From: Rhodoblastus acidophilus
Lineage (GTDB): Bacteria > Pseudomonadota > Alphaproteobacteria > Rhizobiales > Beijerinckiaceae
DNA: 64,000 bases
Assembly: GCF_025961575.1 (NCBI RefSeq)
Contig: NZ_JAOQNX010000001.1
Location: forward strand, 62,001-126,000
Direction of reading: 5' to 3'
The stretch's first letter is position 1, and the number at the start of each line of letters is the position of its first letter. The position numbers were made by a program, and so were the translations under genes. Positions 21,734 through 30,357 of this stretch are shown in pieces. The notes beneath the pieces were generated by a model, which ran no database searches, was not told the DNA's origin, and saw only the letters and a program-made list of their open reading frames with translations.

Positions 21734-22600
21734 ATGCATATGGAGCGCGTCGAAATGGCTCTGGAGGCGGCCCTGAACGCGGCCTCGGGTCCGAAATGCC
21801 CGCCGAAGCTTGCCTCAGCGATGCGTCACGCCGTGTTTCCCGGCGGCCATCGCATCCGCCCACAAATCGTTCTCGCCGTGGCCATGGCCTGCGGCGACCC
21901 CAATCCGGCGCACACCGACGCGGCCGCCGCCGCCATCGAGCTGATGCATTGCGCCTCGCTGGTCCATGACGACCTCCCGACTTTTGACGACGCCCCGATT
22001 CGCCGCGGCAAGCCGACTGTGCACGTCGAATTTGGCGAACCCCTGGCCGTTCTCACCGGCGACGCTCTGATCGTGCTCGCCTACGAGACCATCGCCCGCG
22101 CCTTCTCCGCCGATGCGCGGCAACTCGTGCAGATGATCAACATCGTCTCGCAATCGGTCGGCGCGCCAAGCGGCATTATCGCTGGACAGGCCTGGGAATC
22201 CGAAGAGACGATTTCGCTGGTCGACTACCAGCGCGCCAAGACCGGCGCCCTGTTCGCCGGCGCCACGCTGGCCGGCGCCGCCGCCGCGGGCCAGGACCCC
22301 GAGGCGTGGCGCGCTCTGGGCGACTATATTGGCGAAGCCTATCAGGTCGCCGACGACCTGCGCGACCTGCTGTGCGACGCCGAAGAGCTCGGCAAGCCCG
22401 CGCACCAGGACGAGCGTCGCGCCCGTCCGAACGCCGCCGCGCAACTCGGCATCGGCGGCGCCAAGCAGCGTCTCACCGACCTCGCCGACGCCGCCGCCGC
22501 CTCCATCCCCGACTGCCCCGGCGCCGAGCAGTTGCGCGTCATCATCCGCGCGCAGACCCGGCAGCTGTTTCCTTCCCAACTCGAGCAATACGCGGCCTAA
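21734..22600 (+). CDS. crtE: Geranylgeranyl diphosphate synthase
   Basis: This 288-residue polyprenyl synthase makes GGPP for both carotenoids and the bacteriochlorophyll tail. The first aspartate-rich motif is DDLPTFDD and the second is DDLRD. The ATG at 21734 has GGAGGCGG just upstream and gives MHMERVEM. A GTG at 21704 is possible but has no better ribosome site. It is the first gene of the crtEF-bchCXYZ-puf superoperon. crtF begins 3 nt after its stop. Confidence 0.95.
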   Translation: MHMERVEMALEAALNAASGPKCPPKLASAMRHAVFPGGHRIRPQIVLAVAMACGDPNPAHTDAAAAAIELMHCASLVHDDLPTFDDAPIRRGKPTVHVEFGEPLAVLTGDALIVLAYETIARAFSADARQLVQMINIVSQSVGAPSGIIAGQAWESEETISLVDYQRAKTGALFAGATLAGAAAAGQDPEAWRALGDYIGEAYQVADDLRDLLCDAEELGKPAHQDERRARPNAAAQLGIGGAKQRLTDLADAAAASIPDCPGAEQLRVIIRAQTRQLFPSQLEQYAA

Positions 22601-22603
22601 AAA

Positions 22604-23746
22604 ATGTCCGGAACCAATCTACCCGCCCCCGTCGGACCTGTGTCCGTCGGGGAAATCCTGCGGCAGGGCCGCAATCTGCTGATTTCGAATCCGTCATTCC
22701 AGAAATGGGCCGCCAGCTTCCCGCTGACCCGTCTGCTGGCGGAGCGGCAGTCCAACGCCCTGTTCGATCTGTGCTCGGGTTTCGTCTATTCGCAGATTCT
22801 GCTCGCCAGCGTCCGCCTCGACCTGTTCACCAAATTGTCCGGCGGGCCGCGCTCGACGGCCGCGCTGGCGGAAGACCTCGGCCTGTCCGTCGACGCCACC
22901 CAGCGTCTGCTGCGCGCCACCACCAGCCTGAAGCTCACCGACGAGCTTGAAGGCGAGCGCTACACGCTCGGCGAACTCGGCGCGGCCATGCTCGCCAATC
23001 CCGCCATCGCCGCCTTCGTCGAACACCACGCCCTGCTCTACAAGGATCTCACCGATCCCGTCGAATTGCTGAAAGGCAAGGCGCAGACCGAGCTGTCGGG
23101 CTTCTGGCCCTACGCCAAGCCGGGCGAAGACGCCGCGCCGCCGGAGACCTATGCCCGCTACAGCGAGCTGATGTCGCAGTCGCAGACCCTGATCGCCGAC
23201 GACATTCTCGACGCCTTCCAGCCCTCGACGCCGCGCAGCTGGCTCGACCTCGGCGGCGGCGAAGGCGTGTTCGCGGCGGCGCTCGGCGAATTCGCGCCGC
23301 AGATCGAAGTCACGATGATGGACCTGCCGCCGGTCGCGGCGCGCGCCCGCGTCGCCCTGCAGACTCGCGGCATGTTGTCGCGGGTCAACGTGCTTGAGGG
23401 CGACTTCTTCAAGGATCCGCTGCCGCAGGGCTCCTCGGTGGTGTCGCTGATCCGCATCCTGCACGATCACGACGACGACCAGGTCCGCGCGCTGCTGGCG
23501 AAAATCCATGCGGCGACCGAGCCCGGCGCCACCCTGCTGATCGCCGAGCCCATGGCGGGCGGCCGCGGCGCCGATCGCGTCGCCGACGCCTATTTCAACT
23601 TCTACCTGCTCGCCATGGGTCGGGGACGCGGGCGTTCCGTGAAGGAACTCACGGATTTGCTGACGGCGGCCGGCTTTGCCGACATTCGTCCGCTGGAATC
23701 GCGTCGTCCGATGCTGGCCAGCATTCTCGTCGCGCAGCGCGTGTAA
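22604..23746 (+). CDS. crtF: Hydroxyneurosporene O-methyltransferase
   Basis: This 380-residue SAM-dependent enzyme methylates the C-1 hydroxyl made by CrtC, towards spirilloxanthin-type carotenoids. It has an N-terminal helical dimerisation domain (to about residue 190) and a Rossmann domain with the SAM motif WLDLGGGEGVFAAAL, then the acidic strand EVTMMDLP. It starts 3 nt after crtE. Its TAA stop overlaps the first operator of the bchC promoter. Confidence 0.95.
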   Translation: MSGTNLPAPVGPVSVGEILRQGRNLLISNPSFQKWAASFPLTRLLAERQSNALFDLCSGFVYSQILLASVRLDLFTKLSGGPRSTAALAEDLGLSVDATQRLLRATTSLKLTDELEGERYTLGELGAAMLANPAIAAFVEHHALLYKDLTDPVELLKGKAQTELSGFWPYAKPGEDAAPPETYARYSELMSQSQTLIADDILDAFQPSTPRSWLDLGGGEGVFAAALGEFAPQIEVTMMDLPPVAARARVALQTRGMLSRVNVLEGDFFKDPLPQGSSVVSLIRILHDHDDDQVRALLAKIHAATEPGATLLIAEPMAGGRGADRVADAYFNFYLLAMGRGRGRSVKELTDLLTAAGFADIRPLESRRPMLASILVAQRV

Positions 23747-23759
23747 ATTTTACTTGACG
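23742..23759. promoter_or_regulatory. PpsR/CrtJ operator 1 of the bchC promoter
   Basis: TGTAAATTTTACTTGACG fits TGT-N12-ACA with one mismatch and covers the putative -35 TTGACG (23754-23759). It starts at the crtF stop codon. The next site follows after exactly 8 bases. Confidence 0.72.
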
Positions 23760-23781
23760 GATTGGACTGTCGGATTAATCT
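23754..23781 (+). promoter_or_regulatory. Putative sigma70-type promoter of bchC
   Basis: TTGACG (23754-23759) and TAATCT (23776-23781) are separated by 16 bases and lie about 45 bases before the bchC ATG. Each hexamer is inside one of two PpsR-like palindromes, which would give tight oxygen-dependent repression. The promoter lets bchCXYZ-puf be transcribed in addition to read-through from crtE. Confidence 0.6.
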
Positions 23782-23785
23782 GACG
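23768..23785. promoter_or_regulatory. PpsR/CrtJ operator 2 of the bchC promoter
   Basis: TGTCGGATTAATCTGACG fits TGT-N12-ACA with one mismatch and covers the putative -10. The 8-base spacing to operator 1 equals the spacing known for cooperative CrtJ binding at the Rhodobacter capsulatus bchC promoter. Confidence 0.72.
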
Positions 23786-23826
23786 CCCGCTACGTTCAAG
23801 AGAGAAACACTAGGGGTCTCCGGCAC

Positions 23827-24759
23827 ATGGAAACCGTCGCCGTTGTCATGGAAGAGCCTCGACGCCTTTCATTGGCGTCGCTCGTCCTCGACGAGCCGGG
23901 GCCGGCCGATGTCGTCGTGGAGACCCTTTGGTCCGGCGTCAGCGCCGGCACCGAAAAGCTGCTGTATACGGGGCGCATGCCGACCTTCCCGGGAATGGGC
24001 TATCCGCTTGTTCCCGGCTACGAATCGGTTGGCCGCGTCATCCAGGCCGGCCCGTACTCCGGCCTTGCCGTCGGCGCCAATGTGTTCGTTCCCGGCGCGC
24101 ATTGCTTCGGCAAGGTGAGTTCGGTTCATGGCGGCACGGCTTCGCGCCTTGTCGTCGCTGGCGCTCGCACCGCCCAAATCGATCCCGCGCTCGGCGAACG
24201 CGGCGTGCTGCTGGCGCTCGCCGCCACCGCCCTCCACGCGGTCAATGTCGCCGACGCTGCCGGCGAAGCGCTTGTCGTCGGTCACGGCGCCCTGGGCCGC
24301 CTGATCGCCCGCATTCTGGTTGCGCGCGGCGTCGCGCCGATGGTTTGGGAAACCAACCCGATCCGCGCCACGGGCGCGCAGGGCTACACGGTGCTCGCGC
24401 CCGACGCCGATCCCCGCCGCGACTACAAGCACATCGTCGATGTGAGCGGCGACACCAAAGTTCTGGATTCGCTGATCCAGCGTCTGGCGCCGCGCGGCCG
24501 CATCACGCTCGCCGGTTTTTACGACGCGATCAATTTCGCCTTCCCGCCGGCTTTCATGCGCGAAGCGGAGTTCAGAATTTCGGCGCAATGGGCGCCTGGC
24601 GATCTCGGCGCGACGGTCGCCCTCGTCGAAAGCGGCAAGCTGTCGCTCGACGGTTTGATTACCCACAAGCGGAATGCGCGCGAGGCTGCGGAAGCCTATC
24701 CCGTCGCTTTCGAAGATCCGGCTTGCGTCAAAATGGTCCTCGACTGGAGCGCGTTATGA
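23827..24759 (+). CDS. bchC: Bacteriochlorophyllide a dehydrogenase
   Basis: This 310-residue medium-chain dehydrogenase family protein oxidises the 3-hydroxyethyl group of the bacteriochlorophyll precursor to 3-acetyl. It shows the GroES-like N-terminal part with SGVSAGTEKLLYTGRMP and a cofactor-binding half with VVGHGALGRLIARIL. The ATG is 41 bases behind operator 2. The stop overlaps the bchX ATG (ATGA), which couples it to the chlorophyllide reductase genes. Confidence 0.95.
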   Translation: METVAVVMEEPRRLSLASLVLDEPGPADVVVETLWSGVSAGTEKLLYTGRMPTFPGMGYPLVPGYESVGRVIQAGPYSGLAVGANVFVPGAHCFGKVSSVHGGTASRLVVAGARTAQIDPALGERGVLLALAATALHAVNVADAAGEALVVGHGALGRLIARILVARGVAPMVWETNPIRATGAQGYTVLAPDADPRRDYKHIVDVSGDTKVLDSLIQRLAPRGRITLAGFYDAINFAFPPAFMREAEFRISAQWAPGDLGATVALVESGKLSLDGLITHKRNAREAAEAYPVAFEDPACVKMVLDWSAL

Positions 24760-25718
24760 TCAGTTTCCTGAGCGAGGCCGAAATGAATGGTGAAACCGTG
24801 ACGACCCCTGGCAAGAAGGCCACGCAGATCATCGCGATCTACGGCAAGGGCGGCATCGGCAAAAGTTTTACGCTCGCCAACCTGTCCTACATGATGGCGC
24901 AGCAGGGCAAAAAAGTCCTCCTGATCGGCTGCGATCCCAAGAGCGACACCACCTCGCTGCTGTTCGGCGGCAAGGCCTGCCCGACCATCATCGAGACGGC
25001 GTCGCGCAAGAAGGCCGCCGGCGAGAATGTCGAAATCGGCGACATCTGCTTCAAGCGCGATGGCGTCTACGCCATGGAGCTGGGCGGCCCCGAGGTCGGT
25101 CGCGGTTGCGGCGGACGCGGCATCATCCATGGTTTCGAAACGCTGGAAAAACTCGGCTTCCACGAGTGGGGTTTTGATTTCGTCCTGCTCGACTTCCTCG
25201 GCGACGTGGTCTGCGGCGGCTTCGGCCTGCCGATCGCCCGCGACATGTGCCAGAAGGTGATCCTGGTCGGCTCGAACGACCTGCAATCGCTTTACGTCGT
25301 CAACAACGTCTGCTCGGCGGTCGAATATTTCCGCAAGCTCGGCGGCAATGTCGGCGTCGGCGGTCTGGTGATCAACAAGGACGACGGCACCGGCGAGGCC
25401 CAGGCCTTCGCCAAGGCGGCGGGCATTCCGATCCTCGCCGAAATCCCGGCCGACGAAGACATCCGCCGCAAGAGCGCGGCCTATCAAATCATCGGCAAGC
25501 CCGATGGCCGCTGGGGCCCCCTGTTCGAGACTTTGGCCTCGGCCGTGGCGGATTCGATCCCGAACCGCCCCAAGCCCCTCTCCCAGGACGAACTGCTGTC
25601 GCTGTTCAAGAGCGATGCGGTCGGCCGCGATTACGTCCTCGAGCCCGCCACCGCGGAAGACCTGTTCGGCACGTCGCGTGTCGCCAAGCCTTCCCTTGAA
25701 GTCGTGTACGACGAGTAA
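24756..25718 (+). CDS. bchX: Chlorophyllide a reductase iron-sulfur protein X
   Basis: This 320-residue NifH-like electron donor serves BchY-BchZ, the enzyme that reduces ring B to the bacteriochlorin. The P-loop GKGGIGKS is at residues 30-37, and the cluster Cys motifs are GRGCGGRG and GDVVCGGFG. Compared with BchL it replaces GGPPAGTG by GGPEVGRG and has a longer C-terminal tail. The ATG at 24756 overlaps the bchC stop. The stop shares a base with bchY (TAATG). Confidence 0.96.
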   Translation: MISFLSEAEMNGETVTTPGKKATQIIAIYGKGGIGKSFTLANLSYMMAQQGKKVLLIGCDPKSDTTSLLFGGKACPTIIETASRKKAAGENVEIGDICFKRDGVYAMELGGPEVGRGCGGRGIIHGFETLEKLGFHEWGFDFVLLDFLGDVVCGGFGLPIARDMCQKVILVGSNDLQSLYVVNNVCSAVEYFRKLGGNVGVGGLVINKDDGTGEAQAFAKAAGIPILAEIPADEDIRRKSAAYQIIGKPDGRWGPLFETLASAVADSIPNRPKPLSQDELLSLFKSDAVGRDYVLEPATAEDLFGTSRVAKPSLEVVYDE

Positions 25719-27199
25719 TGGCCATGACGCTCGACACCCCCAACACGCCCAATGCGAACGACGCGCCCCGCGCGGCCGGCGCTGTCGGCGTGGATGGACT
25801 GGGCTGCCACGCCGGTCGCGAAGTGATGCAGGAAGCTGCGCGCAAATCCGGCGCCGGCGAGACCCTCGCCCGCTACGCCAAGGACTATCCCGCCGGCCCG
25901 CACGACCAGCCGCAGAGCATGTGCCCGGCCTTCGGGTCGCTGCGCGTCGGCCTGCGCATGCGCCGCACCGCGACCGTGCTGTCGGGCTCGGCCTGCTGCG
26001 TCTACGGCCTGACCTTCATCTCGCATTTTTACGGCGCGCGCCGCTCGGTCGGCTATGTCCCGTTCGATTCGGAAACGCTGGTCACCGGAAAGCTGTTCGA
26101 GGACATTCGCGAATCCGTCCACACCCTCGCCGATCCCGAAAAAGTCGACGCGGTCGTGGTGATCAACCTCTGCGTTCCCACGGCGTCGGGCGTGCCGCTG
26201 CGGCTGCTGCCGCGCGAGATCAACGGCGTGCGCATCATCGGCATTGACGTGCCCGGCTTCGGCGTCCCCACGCATGCGGAAGCCAAGGACGTGCTTGCCG
26301 GCGCGATGCTGGCCTACGCCCGTCAGGAAGCCGAACAAGGCCCGGTGCAGGCGCCGCGCACCCCGCGTGCGCAAGAACCAACCATCACGCTGCTCGGCGA
26401 AATGTTCCCGGTCGATCCCATCCAGATCGGCGGCATGTTGAAGCCGCTCGGCCTCGCCGTCGGCCCGGTCGTTCCGACCCGCGAATGGCGCGAACTCTAT
26501 GGCGCTCTCGACTGCGCCGCCGTCGCCGCGATCCATCCGCATTACACCGCCTCGATCCGCGAATTCGAAAACGCGGGACGTCCGATCATCGGCTCGGCGC
26601 CGGTGGGCGTCGACGGAACCGCCGACTGGCTCGACGACGTCGCCAGGGTTTGCAATGTCAGCGCGGAAAAACTCGACGCCGCCAAGGCCGCCCTGCTCCC
26701 CGCGATTCGCGGCGCCCTCGCCGGCGCGCCGATCAAGGGCCGCATCACGCTGTCGGGCTATGAAGGCTCCGAACTGATCGCCGCGCGCCTGCTGGTCGAA
26801 AGCGGCGCGGATCTGCGCTATGTCGGCACCGCGACGCCGCGCACGCCCTGGTCCGAGCGCGACCGCGAATGGCTGGAATCCAAGGGCGTCGAAGTCCGCT
26901 TCCGCGCCACTATGGAAGACGACGTCGCCGCCATGGACGAATACCAGCCGGACCTCGCCATTGGCACGACGCCGGTGGTCCAGGCGGCGAAGAGCCGCTC
27001 GACTCCCGGCCTCTATTTTACGAACCTGATTTCGGCGCGTCCGCTGATGGGCGCGGCCGGCGCGGGTTCGGTCGCCGCGACGCTCAACGCCGCCATCGGC
27101 AATCGCGCCCGCTTCACCGAGATGACGGATTTCTTCGCCGGCGTCGGCGAAGGCGCGACCGGCGGCATCTGGCCCTCCATCAAGAAGGAGGCGCGCTGA
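25718..27199 (+). CDS. bchY: Chlorophyllide a reductase subunit Y
   Basis: This 493-residue nitrogenase-like subunit of chlorophyllide a oxidoreductase parallels BchN. Conserved Cys residues for the YZ cluster are seen in [19 protein letters not shown] and GSACCVYGL. The first 20 or so residues are an Asn/Ala-rich variable leader. The gene lies in the tight bchX-Y-Z run, with its start overlapping the bchX stop and its stop overlapping the bchZ start. Confidence 0.95.
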   Translation: MAMTLDTPNTPNANDAPRAAGAVGVDGLGCHAGREVMQEAARKSGAGETLARYAKDYPAGPHDQPQSMCPAFGSLRVGLRMRRTATVLSGSACCVYGLTFISHFYGARRSVGYVPFDSETLVTGKLFEDIRESVHTLADPEKVDAVVVINLCVPTASGVPLRLLPREINGVRIIGIDVPGFGVPTHAEAKDVLAGAMLAYARQEAEQGPVQAPRTPRAQEPTITLLGEMFPVDPIQIGGMLKPLGLAVGPVVPTREWRELYGALDCAAVAAIHPHYTASIREFENAGRPIIGSAPVGVDGTADWLDDVARVCNVSAEKLDAAKAALLPAIRGALAGAPIKGRITLSGYEGSELIAARLLVESGADLRYVGTATPRTPWSERDREWLESKGVEVRFRATMEDDVAAMDEYQPDLAIGTTPVVQAAKSRSTPGLYFTNLISARPLMGAAGAGSVAATLNAAIGNRARFTEMTDFFAGVGEGATGGIWPSIKKEAR

Positions 27200-28641
27200 T
27201 GTTCGTGCTCGACCATGATCGCGCCGGCGGCTATTGGGGCGCCGTCTACGTCTTCACCGCGGTGAAGGGGTTGCAAGTCGTCATCGACGGCCCCGTCGGC
27301 TGCCAGAACCTGCCGATCACTTCGGTGCTGCATTACACCGACGCGCTGCCTCCGGAAGAACTTCCCATCGTCGTCACCGGCCTGGGCGAAGCCGAACTCG
27401 GCCAGCACGGCACCGAAGCCGCGATGTCGCGTGCGCATAAAACGCTCGATCCGAAACAGCCGAGCGTCGTCGTCACCGGCTCGATCGCCGAGATGATCGG
27501 CGGCGGCGTCACGCCGGAAGGTTCGGGTCTGCAACGCTTCCTGCCGCGCACGATCGACGAGGACCAGTGGCAATGCGCCAATCGCGCGCTGCTGTGGCTG
27601 TGGAACGAGTACGGCGTCAAGAAAGCGAAAGCCGTGAAGGCGAAAGCCAAAGCGGAAGGCGCCAAGCCGAAAATCAACATCATTGGCCCGAGCTACGGCG
27701 TGTTCAACATGCCGTCCGACCTCGCCGAAATCATCCGGCTGGTCGAAGGCGTCGGCGCCGAAGTCAATCTGGTGTTCCCGCTCGGGACGCATCTCAACGA
27801 CATTCCCAAACTCGCGCAGGCCGATGTCAACATCTGCATGTATCGCGAGTTCGGCCGCGCGCTCTGCGAAGCCTTGGACAAGCCGTATCTGCAAGCCCCG
27901 ATCGGCATGCATGCGACCACCAAATTTTTGCGCGCGCTCGGCCAGCTCACCGGCCTTGACCCCGAGCCCTTCATCGAGCGCGAGCGCCATACGACGCTGA
28001 AGCCGATCTGGGATCTGTGGCGCTCGGTGACGCAGGACTTTTTCGCCACCGCCTCGTTCGGCATCGCCGCCAACGAAACCTACGCGCGCGGCGTGAAGAA
28101 GTTTTTGGGCGACGAGCTCGGCCTGCCCTGCTCTTTCGCGGTGGCGCGCAAGCCCGGCGAGAAGACCGACAACGCCGCGCTGCGCGACCAGCTGAAAGCG
28201 CGTCCGCCGCTGGTCGTGTTCGGCAGCTATAACGAGCGCATGTATCTGGCCGACGCCGGATCGCGCGCCGCCTACATCCCGGCTTCGTTCCCCGGAACGG
28301 TCATTCGGCGGCACACCGGCACGCCCTTCATGGGCTATTCCGGCGCCACCTATCTCGTGCAGGAAGTCTGCAATGCGCTGTTTGACGCATTGTTCCACAT
28401 CCTGCCGCTCGCGAGCGACATGGACCGCGTCGATGCGACGCCGTCCCGCCTGCATCGCGAACTCGAATGGAGCGCCGAGGCGAAAGCCCGCCTCGACGAA
28501 CTCGTCGAAGCCGCGCCGCTGGTGGCGCGTATTTCGGCGGCGAAGCGCTTGCGCGACGCCGCGGAACGGGAAGCTCGGCGCGCAGGCGAGACGCAGGTCA
28601 ATTTGTCGCGCCTCGAACGCGCAAAGGAACTCGCGAACTGA
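27199..28641 (+). CDS. bchZ: Chlorophyllide a reductase subunit Z
   Basis: This 480-residue partner of BchY begins [19 protein letters not shown], typical of BchZ, with a conserved Cys in [10 protein letters not shown] near residue 35. The charged Lys/Ala stretch [18 protein letters not shown] (about residues 141-158) is a variable insertion in BchZ proteins. The start ATG at 27199 overlaps the bchY stop (TGATG); a longer frame upstream is a shadow. Only 39 bases separate it from the pufQ-like gene, so any puf promoter probably lies inside bchZ. Confidence 0.95.
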   Translation: MFVLDHDRAGGYWGAVYVFTAVKGLQVVIDGPVGCQNLPITSVLHYTDALPPEELPIVVTGLGEAELGQHGTEAAMSRAHKTLDPKQPSVVVTGSIAEMIGGGVTPEGSGLQRFLPRTIDEDQWQCANRALLWLWNEYGVKKAKAVKAKAKAEGAKPKINIIGPSYGVFNMPSDLAEIIRLVEGVGAEVNLVFPLGTHLNDIPKLAQADVNICMYREFGRALCEALDKPYLQAPIGMHATTKFLRALGQLTGLDPEPFIERERHTTLKPIWDLWRSVTQDFFATASFGIAANETYARGVKKFLGDELGLPCSFAVARKPGEKTDNAALRDQLKARPPLVVFGSYNERMYLADAGSRAAYIPASFPGTVIRRHTGTPFMGYSGATYLVQEVCNALFDALFHILPLASDMDRVDATPSRLHRELEWSAEAKARLDELVEAAPLVARISAAKRLRDAAEREARRAGETQVNLSRLERAKELAN

Positions 28642-28680
28642 TGCCGTAAGGCTTAGGCTCGCACCAGTTGGAGACGGTCC

Positions 28681-28962
28681 ATGAAAATGGCGATCAACAC
28701 GGTCACTGCAAGAAACGAGTACGATCTCGCCTGGCGTTTGTTCGGCGGATTTCTGCTCGCTGTTCTGGTGACGGCTGGCGCCTTGAAGGCGGCCTTCACC
28801 TGGTTATTCACAGATCGGAACTGCGCGGCGCCGAGGAGCCGGTCCTGGCTCGCGGATGCGCGTTCTCAAGCGTCAATCGCAACGTCGTACGCCCATATGG
28901 CGAAGTCGATGTTGCAGTCATCCAGACGGGACAACCGTCAGGAACGCCAGTCGAGCCTCTAA
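28681..28962 (+). CDS. pufQ: PufQ-like small membrane protein
   Basis: This 93-residue protein sits in the pufQ position between bchZ and pufB. The sequence NEYDLAWRLFGGFLLAVLVTAGAL resembles the PufQ pattern of an aromatic Glu-Tyr entry followed by one transmembrane helix (about residues 18-40). A Ser/Arg-rich tail beyond about residue 55 makes it longer than the 74-residue Rhodobacter capsulatus PufQ. PufQ is linked to the supply of bacteriochlorophyll intermediates. The start has GGAGACGG upstream. Assignment rests as much on position as on sequence. Confidence 0.65.
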   Translation: MKMAINTVTARNEYDLAWRLFGGFLLAVLVTAGALKAAFTWLFTDRNCAAPRSRSWLADARSQASIATSYAHMAKSMLQSSRRDNRQERQSSL

Positions 28963-28983
28963 CGAGTCTCGACGAATTATGGG

Positions 28984-29002
28984 CCGCGTAAGGCGTACGC
29001 GG
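28984..29002 (+). other. mRNA hairpin upstream of pufB
   Basis: CCGCGTA (28984-28990) and TACGCGG (28996-29002) form a perfect 7-bp stem with a 5-base loop just before the pufB ribosome site. Such a 5' hairpin can protect puf mRNA from 5' decay. Confidence 0.6.
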
Positions 29003-29010
29003 TAACCTGT

Positions 29011-29017
29011 AAGGAGG
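29011..29017 (+). promoter_or_regulatory. Strong ribosome binding site of pufB
   Basis: AAGGAGG is a near-full anti-16S match, 6 bases before the pufB ATG. It fits the high LH1 output needed relative to the reaction centre. Confidence 0.8.
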
Positions 29018-29023
29018 TCAAAA

Positions 29024-29230
29024 ATGGCCGAAGACAGATCATCCCTGTCCGGAGTGTCGGATGCGGAGGCCAAGGAATTCCACGCCTTGTTCGTCTCCAG
29101 CTTCACGGCTTTTATCGTGATCGCTGTTCTCGCGCACGTTCTCGCTTGGGCGTGGCGTCCGTGGATCCCTGGCCCGAAGGGCTGGGCTCTGCTCGACAGC
29201 GTCACCGCCGCTGTTTCGATGATCGGCTAA
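29024..29230 (+). CDS. pufB: Light-harvesting LH1 beta subunit
   Basis: This 68-residue antenna polypeptide has an acidic N-terminal part (MAEDRSSLSGVSDAEAKEFH) and one membrane helix. The helix contains AHVLAWAWRPW, whose His (in LAHVLAW) ligates bacteriochlorophyll. LH1 beta chains are usually near 50 residues; this one has a C-terminal extension of about 16 residues after PWIP (GPKGWALLDSVTAAVS). The next gene, pufA, starts 15 bases later. Confidence 0.95.
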   Translation: MAEDRSSLSGVSDAEAKEFHALFVSSFTAFIVIAVLAHVLAWAWRPWIPGPKGWALLDSVTAAVSMIG

Positions 29231-29245
29231 GAGGAGAAGCTCAAC

Positions 29246-29422
29246 ATGTACAAACTTTGGCTGCTCTTCGATCCCCGCCGCACCCTGGTCGCCCTCTCGG
29301 CTTTCCTGTTCGTGCTCGGTCTGATCATTCACTTCATCTGCCTCAGCACCGACCGCTTCAACTGGCTGGAAGGCAAGCCGGCGGTTCGGGCCGCGATCGA
29401 GACCTCCGTCTCGCTCGGCTGA
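29246..29422 (+). CDS. pufA: Light-harvesting LH1 alpha subunit
   Basis: This 58-residue chain starts [19 protein letters not shown] and has the membrane helix with [18 protein letters not shown], in which the His before FICL is the bacteriochlorophyll ligand. It pairs with PufB around the reaction centre. A GAGGAGAAG ribosome site precedes the ATG. Two hairpins follow in the 94-base gap to pufL. Confidence 0.95.
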   Translation: MYKLWLLFDPRRTLVALSAFLFVLGLIIHFICLSTDRFNWLEGKPAVRAAIETSVSLG

Positions 29423-29433
29423 GCATTCGATCA

Positions 29434-29448
29434 GCGGGAATCGCCCGC
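29434..29448 (+). other. Small hairpin after pufA
   Basis: GCGGG-AATCG-CCCGC forms a short 5-bp stem in the pufA-pufL spacer, directly before the larger hairpin. Confidence 0.5.
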
Positions 29449-29451
29449 GGC

Positions 29452-29479
29452 GCGGACGGGCGCTTAAGCGTCCGTCCGC
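29452..29479 (+). other. pufA-pufL intercistronic mRNA hairpin
   Basis: Bases 29452-29465 pair with 29466-29479 over 14 positions with one G-U pair, closing on a GCTTAAGC centre. There is no T-run, so it is not a plain terminator. In Rhodobacter the hairpin at this place stabilises the pufBA segment against 3' decay and raises the LH1:RC ratio; the same role is inferred here. Confidence 0.75.
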
Positions 29480-29516
29480 ACTCTGAAACCTTCACGTCGT
29501 TTGGGGAGCGCCGGCC

Positions 29517-30341
29517 ATGGCGATGCTCAACTTTGAAAAAAAATACCGCGTGCGGGGCGGCACGCTCCTAGGCGGAGACCTGTTCGACTTCTGGGTCGGA
29601 CCCTTCTACGTCGGGTTCTTTGGCGTCACCACGCTGATCTTCACCGTCCTGGGTGTTTCCATGATCGCCTACGGGACGGCGATGGATCACGTCTGGAACA
29701 TTCTGCAAATCAACATCGCGCCTCCAGACCTCAAATACGGCCTGGGACTGGCGCCTCTGAAAGAGGGCGGCATCTGGCAGATCGTCACCGTCTGCGCGCT
29801 CGGCGCCTTTGGCTCCTGGGCTCTCCGCGAGGTGGAAATCTGTCGCAAGCTCGGCATCGGCTATCATGTTCCGATCGCCTTCGGCTTCGCGATCTTCGCC
29901 TACACGACCCTGGTCGTGTTCCGTCCGGTCCTGATGGGCGCCTGGGGCTACGGATTCCCGTATGGCATTCTCAGTCACCTCGATTGGGTGTCCAACACGG
30001 GCTATCAGTACCTGCACTTCCATTATAACCCGGCGCATATGCTGGCGATCACCTTCTTCTTCACGAACTGCCTTGCTCTCGCGATGCATGGCGCCGTGAT
30101 CGTGTCGGCCGCCAACCCGCGCAAGGGAGTGAAGGTGCGTCAGACCGAGTACGAAGACTGGTTCTTCCGCGACGTCGTCGGCTATTCCATCGGCACCCTC
30201 GGCATCCACCGCCTCGGCATGTTCCTGGCCGTTTCCGCCGCCTTCTGGAGCGCGATCTGCATCCTGATCAGCGGCCCGTTCTGGACCAAGGGTTGGCCCG
30301 AATGGTGGAATTGGTGGCTCAACCTGCCGATTTGGCGCTAA
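29517..30341 (+). CDS. pufL: Photosynthetic reaction centre L subunit
   Basis: This 274-residue protein has five transmembrane helices and binds special-pair and accessory bacteriochlorophyll, bacteriopheophytin, QB and the non-haem iron. It begins [25 protein letters not shown] after the initiator Met, which is characteristic of PufL. It carries [14 protein letters not shown] in helix D and the conserved [13 protein letters not shown] of helix E with the iron-ligand His. pufM follows after 16 bases. Confidence 0.98.
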   Translation: MAMLNFEKKYRVRGGTLLGGDLFDFWVGPFYVGFFGVTTLIFTVLGVSMIAYGTAMDHVWNILQINIAPPDLKYGLGLAPLKEGGIWQIVTVCALGAFGSWALREVEICRKLGIGYHVPIAFGFAIFAYTTLVVFRPVLMGAWGYGFPYGILSHLDWVSNTGYQYLHFHYNPAHMLAITFFFTNCLALAMHGAVIVSAANPRKGVKVRQTEYEDWFFRDVVGYSIGTLGIHRLGMFLAVSAAFWSAICILISGPFWTKGWPEWWNWWLNLPIWR

Positions 30342-30357
30342 CGTCTAGGAGGCGCAC

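Noticed and set aside
29452-29479. Terminator between pufA and pufL
   Set aside because: There is no T-run and the downstream genes need the transcript; it is better read as an mRNA-stabilising hairpin.
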